A stretch of DNA of 10,366 bases from Deltaproteobacteria bacterium (GTDB lineage: Bacteria > Desulfobacterota > Binatia > Binatales > Binataceae): NCBI GenBank assembly GCA_027403435.1, contig DAHZDR010000457.1, positions 1 through 10,366 on the forward strand, written 5' to 3'. Shown here in pieces: positions 1 to 6,480 of this stretch. The translations under genes and the position numbers were made by a program. Numbering within the stretch: position 1 is the first letter of the stretch; the number at the start of each line of letters is the position of its first letter. The notes beneath the pieces are model-generated. The model saw nothing but the letters and a program-made list of their open reading frames with translations, did no database searches and was not told where the DNA came from.

Positions 1-2
1 AG

Positions 3-1514
3 GCGCAAGGCGCGGGGCAAGTGATCGCGATCAACGTCTTCAATCCCAATACGCATTTTACCGACGTGATCGCGTCGCCGACCTTCAACTCCGCGGGCGC
101 AATCAATCTGGGCCACATGGGAATATCGAATCTTTCCCTGATGCCGCCGACGACCGCGTCCGTCGCCGCCGAGGCGCATACTTTCGCCGGTACGCCGGCG
201 ACCATCCAGTTGGCGCACGGCGAAATCCAGAGTTCGTCGGTGACGCTGACCAGCAGCCCGGCCGGAACCACCTACACGCAGGGCGCCGACTATTCGGTGG
301 ACGCCCGCACCGGCGTGATCACGCGGCTCAGCGGCGGATCAATCGGCGCGACCGAGGCGGTGCTCGTCACCTACAACTACTACTCGGGCGCGCCTTACGC
401 CTCCGGCGTGGACTATCAGAGCGACCTCGTGAACGGAGTCGTGACGACGATCGCCGGCGGCGCGATCGCGAGCGGCGCAACGGTGGTCGCCTCATTCAGT
501 TACGCGGATCCGTCGCAAGTGGCCGACGCCAACGTGATCGGATCGATTTCCGGCTCCGTGTACACGGGAATCCAGGCGCTGCTCACGACCTACGGCACGA
601 TGGGTTTTTTCCCGAAACTCCTGATCGCCCCCGGCTATGCGCAGAACCCCGACGTCGCCGCCGCCCTGCTCGCCGCGGCTAACACGATGCGCGCGATGGC
701 GTTGATCGACTCGCCGCCCGCGACCTCGGCGGCCGCCGCGATCGCCAACCGCGGCGTCGCTGGCGACGCTTTCGACACCGCCTCGACCCGCGCGATCCTG
801 TGCTATCCGCAAGAAACTTTCTACGACGCGGGAATCATCCCCACCGGCGTCACGCTCCAAGGCGCCACGCCGGTTCGCGCCAGCGCCAACGCCAACGCGA
901 CCGGCCCGTATTCGCAGTGGGTGGCCGGCGCGATCGCCGCGCGCGATCTCTCCAACGGGTACTGGTGGTCTCCGTCAAACGTCCAGGTCAACGGCATCCT
1001 TGGACCGGACGTCGCGCTTTACGTCTCACTGCTCGATTCCGCTTCCGACGTGAACAACCTCAACGCGGCCGGCATCGTCACCGTGTTCAACGCGTTCGGA
1101 ACGGGCTTGCGCGTATGGGGCAATCGCACGGCCGCGTTTCCGACCGTGACGACGCCCGACAATTTCATCAGCGTGCGCCGGACGATGGACGCAATCGAGG
1201 AATCCGTCCAGCTCTCGATGCTCCAGTTCATCGACCAGCCCATCTCGAACGCCTTGATTACCGCGATTCTCGCGAGCGTCAACGCCTTCCTGCGCACGCT
1301 GATTCAGCGTGGCGCGCTGGTCGCCGGCGCCGCATCCTACAATCCGGCGGAAAATCCGCCATCCCAGGTCGCCGCCGGCCAGCTCGTTTTCGACGTTGAC
1401 GTGATGCCGCCGCCGCCCGCCGAACGAATCACCTTCAACGTCTATCTCGACGCCACCCTGCTCAGCCAGCTCGGCGCCTCCAGCGCGTTCACCGCCACGG
1501 CGGCGAACGCCTGA
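3..1514 (+). CDS. Phage tail sheath protein, 5' end cut by the window edge
   Basis: This is the contractile sheath subunit that surrounds the tail tube and shortens to drive it through the target envelope. The frame is already open at the left edge. The residues before the first possible start (a GTG at 21) read AQGAGQ and run into VIAINVFNPNTH, which is an internal conserved stretch of P2-type sheath proteins. The GTG is therefore internal and the true start lies upstream. The visible part is 503 residues. Its first third holds a tandem pair of 37-residue beta-rich units (see the repeat entries). The rest is the conserved sheath core: a YTGIQALLTTYGTMGFFPKLLIAPGY-like region, then LSNGYWWSPSNVQVNGILGP, then a C-terminal domain with GLRVWGNRTA and FISVRRTMDAIEESV, which forms the handshake with neighbouring subunits in known sheaths. 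The tube gene follows after 63 bases, the usual order. The family call is firm; the true length is unknown. Confidence 0.95.
   Translation, partial: AQGAGQVIAINVFNPNTHFTDVIASPTFNSAGAINLGHMGISNLSLMPPTTASVAAEAHTFAGTPATIQLAHGEIQSSSVTLTSSPAGTTYTQGADYSVDARTGVITRLSGGSIGATEAVLVTYNYYSGAPYASGVDYQSDLVNGVVTTIAGGAIASGATVVASFSYADPSQVADANVIGSISGSVYTGIQALLTTYGTMGFFPKLLIAPGYAQNPDVAAALLAAANTMRAMALIDSPPATSAAAAIANRGVAGDAFDTASTRAILCYPQETFYDAGIIPTGVTLQGATPVRASANANATGPYSQWVAGAIAARDLSNGYWWSPSNVQVNGILGPDVALYVSLLDSASDVNNLNAAGIVTVFNAFGTGLRVWGNRTAAFPTVTTPDNFISVRRTMDAIEESVQLSMLQFIDQPISNALITAILASVNAFLRTLIQRGALVAGAASYNPAENPPSQVAAGQLVFDVDVMPPPPAERITFNVYLDATLLSQLGASSAFTATAANA
270..380 (+). repeat. Sheath internal repeat, unit 1
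   Basis: This encodes 37 residues, from TYTQGADYSVD to VLVTYNY. It aligns without gaps to unit 2 at 393-503, with 13 of 37 residues identical by hand count. The shared pattern is Y..G.DY..D...GV.T...GG.I.....V.....Y. It reads as a small beta-strand module inserted in the sheath protein and probably exposed on the outer surface. Confidence 0.75.
393..503 (+). repeat. Sheath internal repeat, unit 2
   Basis: This is the second 37-residue unit, from PYASGVDYQSD to VVASFSY. It is separated from unit 1 by four residues (YSGA) and followed directly by ADPSQV, where the conserved sheath core resumes. Confidence 0.75.
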
Positions 1515-1577
1515 GCCGCGCGGCCGAAGCTTCGCAAACCGCCGGCGTTTCGCCGAACAATAGCCAATGGTTGAATC

Positions 1578-2096
1578 ATGGACATCTCAGTAAACAGAAT
1601 CACCAACGCCAACATCTATATCGACGGCACCGGATTGCTCGGACGCGCCGAGGAGATCGACGTCGCCCAGCCGCATCATCAGATGGTTGACCACAAGGGA
1701 CTCGGGATGGCCGGAACCGCCGAATTCTGGGCGGGCGTGAGCAAGCTCGAATCGCGCATCCGATGGGCCTCGCTCTATCCCGAGGTGCTGGCCGCCGCCG
1801 GCACCCCTTTCGTCTCGCATTCCTTCCAGGTGCGCGGCAGCCTCGAGCAGTACACCAGTCAGGGCCGCAGCGCCCAACTGCCCGTGGTCTATCTGATGAC
1901 CGGCGTGTTCAAGGATCCCGGCGGCTTCCGCTTCCGGCTGCATGAAAACGTCGATACAGTTTCTACGATTACAGTCTATCATTCGGAACTGTATATCGCC
2001 GGCCAGCAGCTTCATCTTTACGACGTGCTCGCCAATATCTTTGTCGTCAACGGCGTCGATCAACTCGCCCAGTTCCGGGCGAATATCGGCGGATGA
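1578..2096 (+). CDS. Phage tail tube protein (P2 FII-like)
   Basis: This is the major tube subunit, forming the inner channel inside the sheath. The 172-residue product matches the P2 FII tube family (Phage_tube) in size and pattern. The N-terminal ITNANIYIDGTGLLGRAEEIDV is the typical opening strand pair. LYPEVLAAAG and the stretch from VRGSLEQYTSQG to LPVVYLMTGVFKDPG are typical of the core. HSELYIAGQQLHLYDVLANIFVVNGVD is the typical C-terminal end. The ATG at 1578 is the first start that gives the full family N-terminus; no strong ribosome site precedes it. It lies 63 bases after the sheath gene and 38 bases before the chaperone gene, the standard sheath-tube-chaperone order. The identification is secure. 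Confidence 0.93.
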   Translation: MDISVNRITNANIYIDGTGLLGRAEEIDVAQPHHQMVDHKGLGMAGTAEFWAGVSKLESRIRWASLYPEVLAAAGTPFVSHSFQVRGSLEQYTSQGRSAQLPVVYLMTGVFKDPGGFRFRLHENVDTVSTITVYHSELYIAGQQLHLYDVLANIFVVNGVDQLAQFRANIGG

Positions 2097-2134
2097 GGCC
2101 GGCTTTCCCCCGTCGCAAAAACTGAGGCGGCGCA

Positions 2135-2416
2135 ATGGATAATCAGACCAAAACCATCACTCTTCCCTCCGGCCGGATCGCGACGCTGCGGCAAGGCCGC
2201 GGCCGCGACCTGATCAAGGCGCATCGCGCGGTGGCGTCGGATCCCGAACCCATCGCCGTTTCTTTCGCGCTGATCGCCGAACTCGCCATGATCGACGGCC
2301 GGCAGATCGTTTACGAGGACCTGCTCGCGATGGAGCTGGACGACGTGCTCGCGCTTGAATCCGAAGTGATGGAGCCGCGCAACGAAAATTTTCCCGGAGC
2401 GGCGAACCAGCGATAG
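2135..2416 (+). CDS. Tail assembly chaperone, short form (gpE / Mu gp41-like)
   Basis: This 93-residue protein is the zero-frame product of the chaperone locus. In P2-like and Mu-like phages such proteins coat the tape measure before the tube polymerises and are absent from the finished tail. The opening ITLPSGRIATLRQGRGRDLIKAHRA and the middle FALIAELAMIDGRQIVYEDLLAMELDDVLAL are typical of the gpE/Mu gp41 family (Phage_TAC). A TGAGG ribosome site at 2123-2127 lies 7 bases before the ATG. The last seven codons follow a slippery heptamer at 2386-2392, where some ribosomes should shift into the -1 frame to make the longer form. The short form ends at TAG 2414-2416. Confidence 0.88.
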   Translation: MDNQTKTITLPSGRIATLRQGRGRDLIKAHRAVASDPEPIAVSFALIAELAMIDGRQIVYEDLLAMELDDVLALESEVMEPRNENFPGAANQR

Positions 2417-2562
2417 CCGGCGGCGCGCCGTCGGCGGAAGCGATCGCCGGTCTCGTCGCTTTCGGGTTCAGGCTGAGCGAAGTGGAGCGCATGGAGATAG
2501 CCGAAATCGCCTATTGGCGCGATGTCGTGCGGCGGATTAATCCCGCGCCGCAAAGCGAATAG
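2135..2562 (+). CDS. Tail assembly chaperone, frameshifted long form (gpE+E'-like)
   Basis: The long form is made by a -1 shift at 2386-2392: 86 residues from E, then 56 from the second frame, 142 in all, ending at TAG 2560-2562. The added part contains SAEAIAGLVAFGFRLSEVER followed by MEIAEIAYWRDVVRRI. This matches the pattern of E'/Mu gp42-type extensions, in which an Asp/Glu-Ile-Ala start, a short hydrophobic turn and a conserved Trp-Arg pair precede the end. The second frame has no convincing start of its own; the stop at 2356-2358 bounds it upstream, and the ATG at 2491 would skip the conserved first half. Fused production is well established for P2 (E/E') and lambda (G/GT). Here it is inferred from frame, slippery site and motif together. 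Confidence 0.75.
2386..2392 (+). promoter_or_regulatory. -1 ribosomal frameshift heptamer A-AAT-TTT
   Basis: In the E frame the codons read GAA AAT TTT CCC, so the last A plus AAT TTT forms a canonical X-XXY-YYZ site. After slippage the tRNAs re-pair on AAA TTT, and reading goes on with TCC CGG AGC in the frame that is open to 2562. A GC-rich hairpin (arms 2416-2424 and 2427-2435, one G-T pair) lies 23 bases downstream. That is farther than a usual stimulatory structure, so its role is unclear. Confidence 0.75.
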
Positions 2563-2599
2563 TTATCACTCGGACCCGCAGCCGCATCTGGATATTCCG

Positions 2600-2884
2600 A
2601 TGAGCGCACGAATATATATTGGCAATCTGCATTTTGAAGTCGGCGACGCAATCCTGCGGGAAGCGTTCGAACGCGCCGGCGCGGTCAGAAGCGCGGAGGT
2701 TATCAAGGATCGCTGGACCGGCGTATCGCGCGGCTTCGGTTTCGTCGAAATGATGACGGAAGCGGAAGCCGTCGCCGCGATCGCGGCGTTGACCGGCGTG
2801 GAAATCATGGGACGGCCAGCGCGCCTGGCGATCGCAAAACCGCGGCCGGCGAGAATCGGCCGCGCGGACTCCAAAGCCGGCTGA
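2600..2884 (+). CDS. Small RNA-recognition-motif (RRM) protein
   Basis: This is a 94-residue protein that is essentially one RRM domain, a fold that binds single-stranded RNA. RNP2 is IYIGNL (residues 5-10) and RNP1 is RGFGFVEM (44-51). The three RNA-stacking aromatic positions are kept as Tyr6, Phe46 and Phe48. A basic, Pro-containing tail (KPRPARIGRA) follows the domain. The ATG at 2600 is preferred because it places RNP2 at the usual distance from the N-terminus; a longer reading from 2522 would overlap the E' end and adds nothing typical. The first codons (ATA TAT ATT, CAT TTT GAA) are more A+T-rich than the neighbours, which may reflect acquisition. Stand-alone RRM proteins are known in cyanobacteria and several other bacteria. 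Inside a tail operon, between chaperone and tape measure positions, its role is unknown; it may be a cargo gene or an RNA-level regulator. Confidence 0.9.
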   Translation: MSARIYIGNLHFEVGDAILREAFERAGAVRSAEVIKDRWTGVSRGFGFVEMMTEAEAVAAIAALTGVEIMGRPARLAIAKPRPARIGRADSKAG

Positions 2885-2892
2885 CACGGACA

Positions 2893-4122
2893 ATGAGCGC
2901 TCAGGACTTTCGCAACGATCGAACACGCGCGGTTTCGGACCCGCGCGGCGGCGTCGGTGACACGCGGTTCAGCCCGCGCCCAGCGCACGCCAGCGCCCTT
3001 CCCTCCGCGATATTCCGTTCATTGGGTGGAAGCGGCTTCGCGCGGCTCAATGGCAGCCTTGCGCCGGTCCGCCGGTTGCGTTGGGCCGCCGCCACGCCCA
3101 GCGCCGCGACAGACGCTTCTGAAACGCGGGCGCCCGCGCGCAATCGTCGGGATCGGGCGAACTCCCCGCGCGGCGGCGGACTGCCGGCCGACGGCGCGCC
3201 GGAGGCCGGATCGTTCCAGCTCCTATGGCGTTCCCTGCTCAGCTTCGCGGCCTTGCGATCCGCAACCGCGCCGCCCGCCGCCCCTTACGCGCACGCATCG
3301 CGCCGCGCGCCCGGCTTCGCGCGCGGGCCGGCAAGCCAACTATCCAGACTCGCGGCGCTTGACGCGCTCCGAAGGATCCATGACGCAGCTTTAATCGCGG
3401 CGCGGCGCTCCACGGAACGCGGCGCTCCCGTCACGACACGCGCCGCGCTCCGGTCGATCGAACGCGCGCATCTCCCGGCCCGCTTGCGCTCAACCGCCGG
3501 CGAGTTGCCGCGGATTGATTTCCGGAAACTCGCGACCAACCCAGCGCTCGACGCGCGCGGCGGCGCCGCGGTCCGTACGAGCGCTCTCGCACCGCCGTTT
3601 GCGTATCGAAGCGCCACCCGCCCACACGACGGCGCCGGCGTGATCGCGGCAATCCGCGGCGCCTCCGGCCTGATCGGCGCGCTGGCGCGGCGCGGCGTCC
3701 CCGCTCGTGAAACCGGCCGCGGCGCCATGTCGTCCGGCCGATCGGCGGCGGCGCGGAGTGCCGCCTGGGATGGCGAATCTCCAGCTTATGCCGGCGCCTC
3801 CGCCATCCCGCGCGCCGCGCTGAAGCTTCGCGGCCGCCATTCGCGGGAGTCGGTCGTTCGCGCGGTCTCACGCCATTTTGGCGCGGCGCCCGGCGCCGCG
3901 GACCTGGAATCCGCGCCGGCCGGCCAGCCTGAGCGCCACGCCCACGCTTCGGCGGAGCCCGCGCTGGTCATCCATTACGCGCCCTCGTTCAATCTCGGCG
4001 CGGCGCTCACGGACGAACGGATCGAGCAGGCGGTTTCCGGCGCGCTGTCGAGCCAAATTCCCGATCTGCTTCGCCAGATGCGGGCGGAGCTCGCCAAACG
4101 CCGCCGGACCTCTTTTACCTGA
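2893..4122 (+). CDS. Arg-rich protein in the tape-measure position
   Basis: This 409-residue protein starts 8 bases after the RRM gene and lies between the chaperone and U genes, where P2-like phages carry the tape measure gene T. Residues 1-350 look disordered: rich in Ala, Arg, Pro, Gly and Ser, with about 14% Arg by hand count, very few Lys, and no clear membrane helix or coiled coil. The last 54 residues differ. PALVIHYAPSFNLG (356-369) resembles the short beta element that opens the C-terminal piece of many tape measure proteins, and a helix with IEQAVSGALSSQIPDLLRQM and a basic AKRRRTSF end follows. I infer a reduced or strongly diverged tape measure. It is much shorter than P2 gpT and lacks its hydrophobic segments. 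If it is one, the tail would be short. Alternatives are an unrelated DNA- or RNA-binding protein, or a decayed gene. The + strand reading is favoured by context and by its uninterrupted length. Confidence 0.5.
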   Translation: MSAQDFRNDRTRAVSDPRGGVGDTRFSPRPAHASALPSAIFRSLGGSGFARLNGSLAPVRRLRWAAATPSAATDASETRAPARNRRDRANSPRGGGLPADGAPEAGSFQLLWRSLLSFAALRSATAPPAAPYAHASRRAPGFARGPASQLSRLAALDALRRIHDAALIAARRSTERGAPVTTRAALRSIERAHLPARLRSTAGELPRIDFRKLATNPALDARGGAAVRTSALAPPFAYRSATRPHDGAGVIAAIRGASGLIGALARRGVPARETGRGAMSSGRSAAARSAAWDGESPAYAGASAIPRAALKLRGRHSRESVVRAVSRHFGAAPGAADLESAPAGQPERHAHASAEPALVIHYAPSFNLGAALTDERIEQAVSGALSSQIPDLLRQMRAELAKRRRTSFT

Positions 4123-4183
4123 ACGCCAAAGATCAAGCGGCAATTCCAACCCGATCGCAACCTGATTGAATGGATATCCAGTT

Positions 4184-4831
4184 ATGTTCGCATTGCTCGG
4201 CGAGATAGTGTTCGAAACGCTCGATTCCCCGACCGGCTATGAATCGCGCCGCGCATTCCGCTACGCCCAGCAGCGGGTGCTTCAGGCGCGTCCGCGTCTC
4301 CAATGGGTCGCCGACGGCCTCGAGGCGATAGACCTTGAAATCCAGCTGCACTCCTCCTTTACCAACCCCGATCTGGAGATTTTCGCCCTTGAGGTCGCCG
4401 CCGCCGACCACCTGGCCCGTCCTCTGGTTTTCGGCAACGGGAATTTCCGCGGCCTCTTCGTTCTGGTCTCGCTCGAATTCACCGCGCGCCAGATGAGCGC
4501 CATCGGCGATCTCATTTCGGTATCGGCGCGCCTGGGACTGATGGAATTCGACTCGATTTCGGGCCTTGGCGCCGCCTCCTTATTCGGCGGCCTCCCGGCG
4601 CTCGGCGCGATCGGCGCCGCGCCCGGCGCTCCGACCGCGCCAATGTCTTACACGGCTCCCGGGGGAGTGGCCTCGGCGCTCGCGGCGCCGGCGGCGGCGT
4701 TCACGTCCGCGCCGCTGCTGGCGCCCGGGGTTTCGCCGCTACTTTCGCTGCCAGCCGCCGCCGGCGCCGCCGGGCCGCGCCTGATGGCCGCGGACGTTCC
4801 CACAAACCAGATTGTCCGCGGCGCCGCCTGA
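4184..4831 (+). CDS. Tail completion/terminator protein (gpU-like) with Ala/Pro-rich extension
   Basis: gpU-type proteins act at the end of the tail tube to finish tail assembly. The N-terminal 125 residues carry the family pattern: MFALLGEIVFETLDSPTGYE, then ARPRLQWVADGLEAIDLEIQ, then RPLVFGNGNFRGLFVLVSLE and IGDLISVSARLGLMEF. The ATG at 4184 is chosen because MFALLGEI is the usual start of the family; a TTG at 4166 would add six residues with no support. Residues from about 128 to 215 form an Ala/Pro/Gly-rich low-complexity tail without recognisable motifs, so the protein is longer than P2 gpU. The gene follows the Arg-rich protein by 61 bases and precedes gpX, the normal T-U-X-D order. Confidence 0.88.
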   Translation: MFALLGEIVFETLDSPTGYESRRAFRYAQQRVLQARPRLQWVADGLEAIDLEIQLHSSFTNPDLEIFALEVAAADHLARPLVFGNGNFRGLFVLVSLEFTARQMSAIGDLISVSARLGLMEFDSISGLGAASLFGGLPALGAIGAAPGAPTAPMSYTAPGGVASALAAPAAAFTSAPLLAPGVSPLLSLPAAAGAAGPRLMAADVPTNQIVRGAA

Positions 4832-4908
4832 CCGCGAGTCGCGACCATACCACCACGCCGGCGCCGAGCGCGTTTATGAGCCTTGGCTGAAGCCTCCCTG
4901 GTTCCAGA

Positions 4909-5133
4909 ATGCAGACGCAATTCATATCGCATATCACCACGGCCGGAGAACGCTGGGATTTACTCGCATGGCGCTATTACGGAGACGCCGCCGCCTACTC
5001 GCCGATCATCATGGCGAATCCCTCCACGCCGATCGAACCGGTCTTCGAAGCCGGCCTGACCATCGCGATTCCGCTGATTCAACTGAGCGCGGGCGCGAAC
5101 CTCAATCTGCCGCCATGGAAACTCGGCCAGTAA
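4909..5133 (+). CDS. Tail protein X (gpX-like, LysM fold)
   Basis: This 74-residue protein has the gpX pattern: a Thr-rich start with GERWDLLAWRYYGDAAAYSPIIMANP, then FEAGLTIAIP. This is a single LysM-like domain (TAGERWDLLAWRYYGD matching the LysM first half and NP...AGLTIAIP the second). In P2-like tails gpX is a small baseplate or hub-associated component needed for tail formation; peptidoglycan contact is suggested by the fold but not proven. The ATG has only a weak ribosome site. It lies 77 bases after U and 103 bases before D. Confidence 0.9.
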   Translation: MQTQFISHITTAGERWDLLAWRYYGDAAAYSPIIMANPSTPIEPVFEAGLTIAIPLIQLSAGANLNLPPWKLGQ

Positions 5134-5223
5134 ACCGTCCGGTTGATCCGGCCCGCCACGGCGGCGCGGCGACCGCACGCCGGGGAATCGCCCTTGTTGA
5201 TGGACGATTCGCCGGACAATTCC

Positions 5224-5229
5224 GGAGGA
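5224..5229 (+). promoter_or_regulatory. Strong ribosome binding site for gpD
   Basis: GGAGGA stands 7 bases before the ATG at 5237. It is clearly better than the sites of the tube, U or X genes and fixes the start of D. Confidence 0.75.
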
Positions 5230-5236
5230 ACGCGTC

Positions 5237-6268
5237 ATGAGCGGCGCGCTCTCATACGCCCTGGCCGCCCCCCAATGGACGCTGACTTATCAGGGCGTCA
5301 ACATCAGCGCCGACGTTTCCGCGATGGCGCTCGAAATCGAATACACCGACCGGCTCGGCGGAGCCTCCGGCGACATGGCGATCGCGCTGCGCGACGAGGA
5401 CGGCCTGTGGCGCGGTCCGTGGTCCCCGGTCCAGGGCGACGTGGTCAATCTCCAGCTCGGATACGCCGGCGGAGCGCTGTTGCCGTGCGGCGATTTCCAG
5501 GTGGACGAACTGGGATACCATAGTCCGCCCGACGTGCTGAATCTGCGTTGTCTCGCCGCGTACATAACGCCCGCGATGCGCACGCGCAGAAGCGTCGGTT
5601 ACGAAGGCCAGACGCTGTTGCAAATCGCCGGCCTGATCGCGCGGAAATACGGGCTCACGCTCGTCGCGGATCCGGACGCGATGAACCTGTCGTTCGCGCG
5701 CATCACCCAGCGCCAGGAGACCGACCTTGCTTTTTTGCATCGGATAGCGCGGGCGCATAACTATGATTTCACGATTCGCGGCGGACAGTTGATATTCTAT
5801 TCGCGCCTGGCGCTGGAGGCCGCGCCGCCGGTCGCGACGCTCGCGCGGGCCGGGATGATTCGCGCGGCCTTTCTCACGAAATCCCATCGCACCTACCAGG
5901 CGGCGCAGGTCTCGTATCAGTCGCCGGCGGCCAAGCGGCTGATTTTGCAACGCGCGGCCGCTGCGACGCCCATCCCGGCCGGCGATTCGCTGATTGAGGC
6001 CACGCGCTGCGAGAACGGCCAACAGGCGTTGCTGCGCGCCCAGAGCGCGCTGCATCAAGCCAACATGGTGCGCACGACCGCGGAAATTCTCGCGCCGGGC
6101 GACGTGACGCTGTGCGCCGGAAGCACGGTTTCGATAACCGGCTTCGGCGTCAACGACGGCGTTTACATCATTTCTACGGCCGTCCATCGGCTCGATCGCC
6201 AGCTCGGCTACTCAAGTGAACTTTCGCTTCGTCGAATCGATTCCCAGGCGCCGGTCGCGGCGGGCTGA
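5237..6268 (+). CDS. Tail hub protein (gpD, late control D family)
   Basis: This 343-residue protein belongs to the gpD/Mu gp44/VgrG-N-type hub family (Phage_GPD), a trimer that joins tube to spike in the baseplate. Visible marks are the N-terminal barrel start APQWTLTYQGVNISADVSAM with EIEYTDRLGGASGDMAIAL, the LRCLAAYITPAMRTRRSVGYEG linker that opens the second domain, and the signature QRQETDLAFLHRIARAHNYD at about residues 156-175, followed by GGQLIFYS. The C-terminal VNDGVYIISTAVHRLDRQLGYSSELSLRR completes the second barrel. The start is fixed by GGAGGA at 5224. Its D name comes from a regulatory effect reported in P2; here the structural role is the safe reading. D closes the first gene block, and a terminator-like region follows. 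Confidence 0.93.
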   Translation: MSGALSYALAAPQWTLTYQGVNISADVSAMALEIEYTDRLGGASGDMAIALRDEDGLWRGPWSPVQGDVVNLQLGYAGGALLPCGDFQVDELGYHSPPDVLNLRCLAAYITPAMRTRRSVGYEGQTLLQIAGLIARKYGLTLVADPDAMNLSFARITQRQETDLAFLHRIARAHNYDFTIRGGQLIFYSRLALEAAPPVATLARAGMIRAAFLTKSHRTYQAAQVSYQSPAAKRLILQRAAAATPIPAGDSLIEATRCENGQQALLRAQSALHQANMVRTTAEILAPGDVTLCAGSTVSITGFGVNDGVYIISTAVHRLDRQLGYSSELSLRRIDSQAPVAAG

Positions 6269-6338
6269 GCGGCGATCGGGCGCAAATGGCCAAAGGACGG
6301 TAGCGGGATGAACCCAAACACGAAGCGCTTGCGGCCCG

Positions 6339-6370
6339 GCGCGCCAGGCGGCCTCGGCCGCCTGGCGCGC
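6339..6370. repeat. Perfect 15-bp inverted repeat after gpD
   Basis: The left arm GCGCGCCAGGCGGCC (6339-6353) and right arm GGCCGCCTGGCGCGC (6356-6370) are exact reverse complements with two bases (TC) between them. It would form a very stable hairpin in DNA or RNA, with a 14-bp stem and a CTCG loop in practice. It starts 70 bases after gpD and lies just before the terminator-like hairpin. It could protect the 3' end of the upstream transcript or be a REP-type element. Confidence 0.75.
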
Positions 6371-6377
6371 GCGGACG

Positions 6378-6406
6378 AAGCCCGGCGGGCGCGGCGTCGG
6401 GTTTTT
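6378..6406 (+). terminator. Probable intrinsic terminator after gpD
   Basis: Arms CCCGGCG (6381-6387) and CGTCGGG (6395-6401) pair with one G-T wobble around a 7-base loop. Five T residues (6402-6406) follow at once, and AAG before the left arm can pair with the first T residues. This fits a Rho-independent terminator for a + strand transcript ending after the sheath-to-D block. The short T tract, followed by AAAC, means it may be leaky. Confidence 0.55.
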
Positions 6407-6480
6407 AAACGAAAGCGGCGCGCGCCGGGAATGACGCCGCGCTGGACCGCCGGTCCTGAACGCCGGCCGGCGACCGACGC

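Noticed and set aside
21..23. GTG as the start of the sheath gene
   Set aside because: The frame is open to the left edge and the residues before it (AQGAGQ) continue a conserved sheath segment, so the GTG is internal and the gene is cut by the window.
1543..1555. Small CGGCG-TTT-CGCCG hairpin between sheath and tube genes
   Set aside because: The stem is only 5 bp, with no T tract, and short inverted repeats like this are expected by chance in GC-rich DNA.
2416..2435. Hairpin downstream of the slippery site as a frameshift stimulator
   Set aside because: It lies 23 bases from the heptamer, while stimulatory structures usually lie 5-9 bases away, so I did not claim that role.
2522..2599. 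A longer start for the RRM protein
   Set aside because: This part overlaps the E' frame and gives residues with no RRM pattern; the ATG at 2600 places RNP2 at the normal distance from the N-terminus.
3285..3871. Reading frames on the - strand opposite the Arg-rich gene
   Set aside because: They are shorter than the 409-codon + strand frame, have no motifs, and run against the operon direction. Open antisense frames are common at this base composition.
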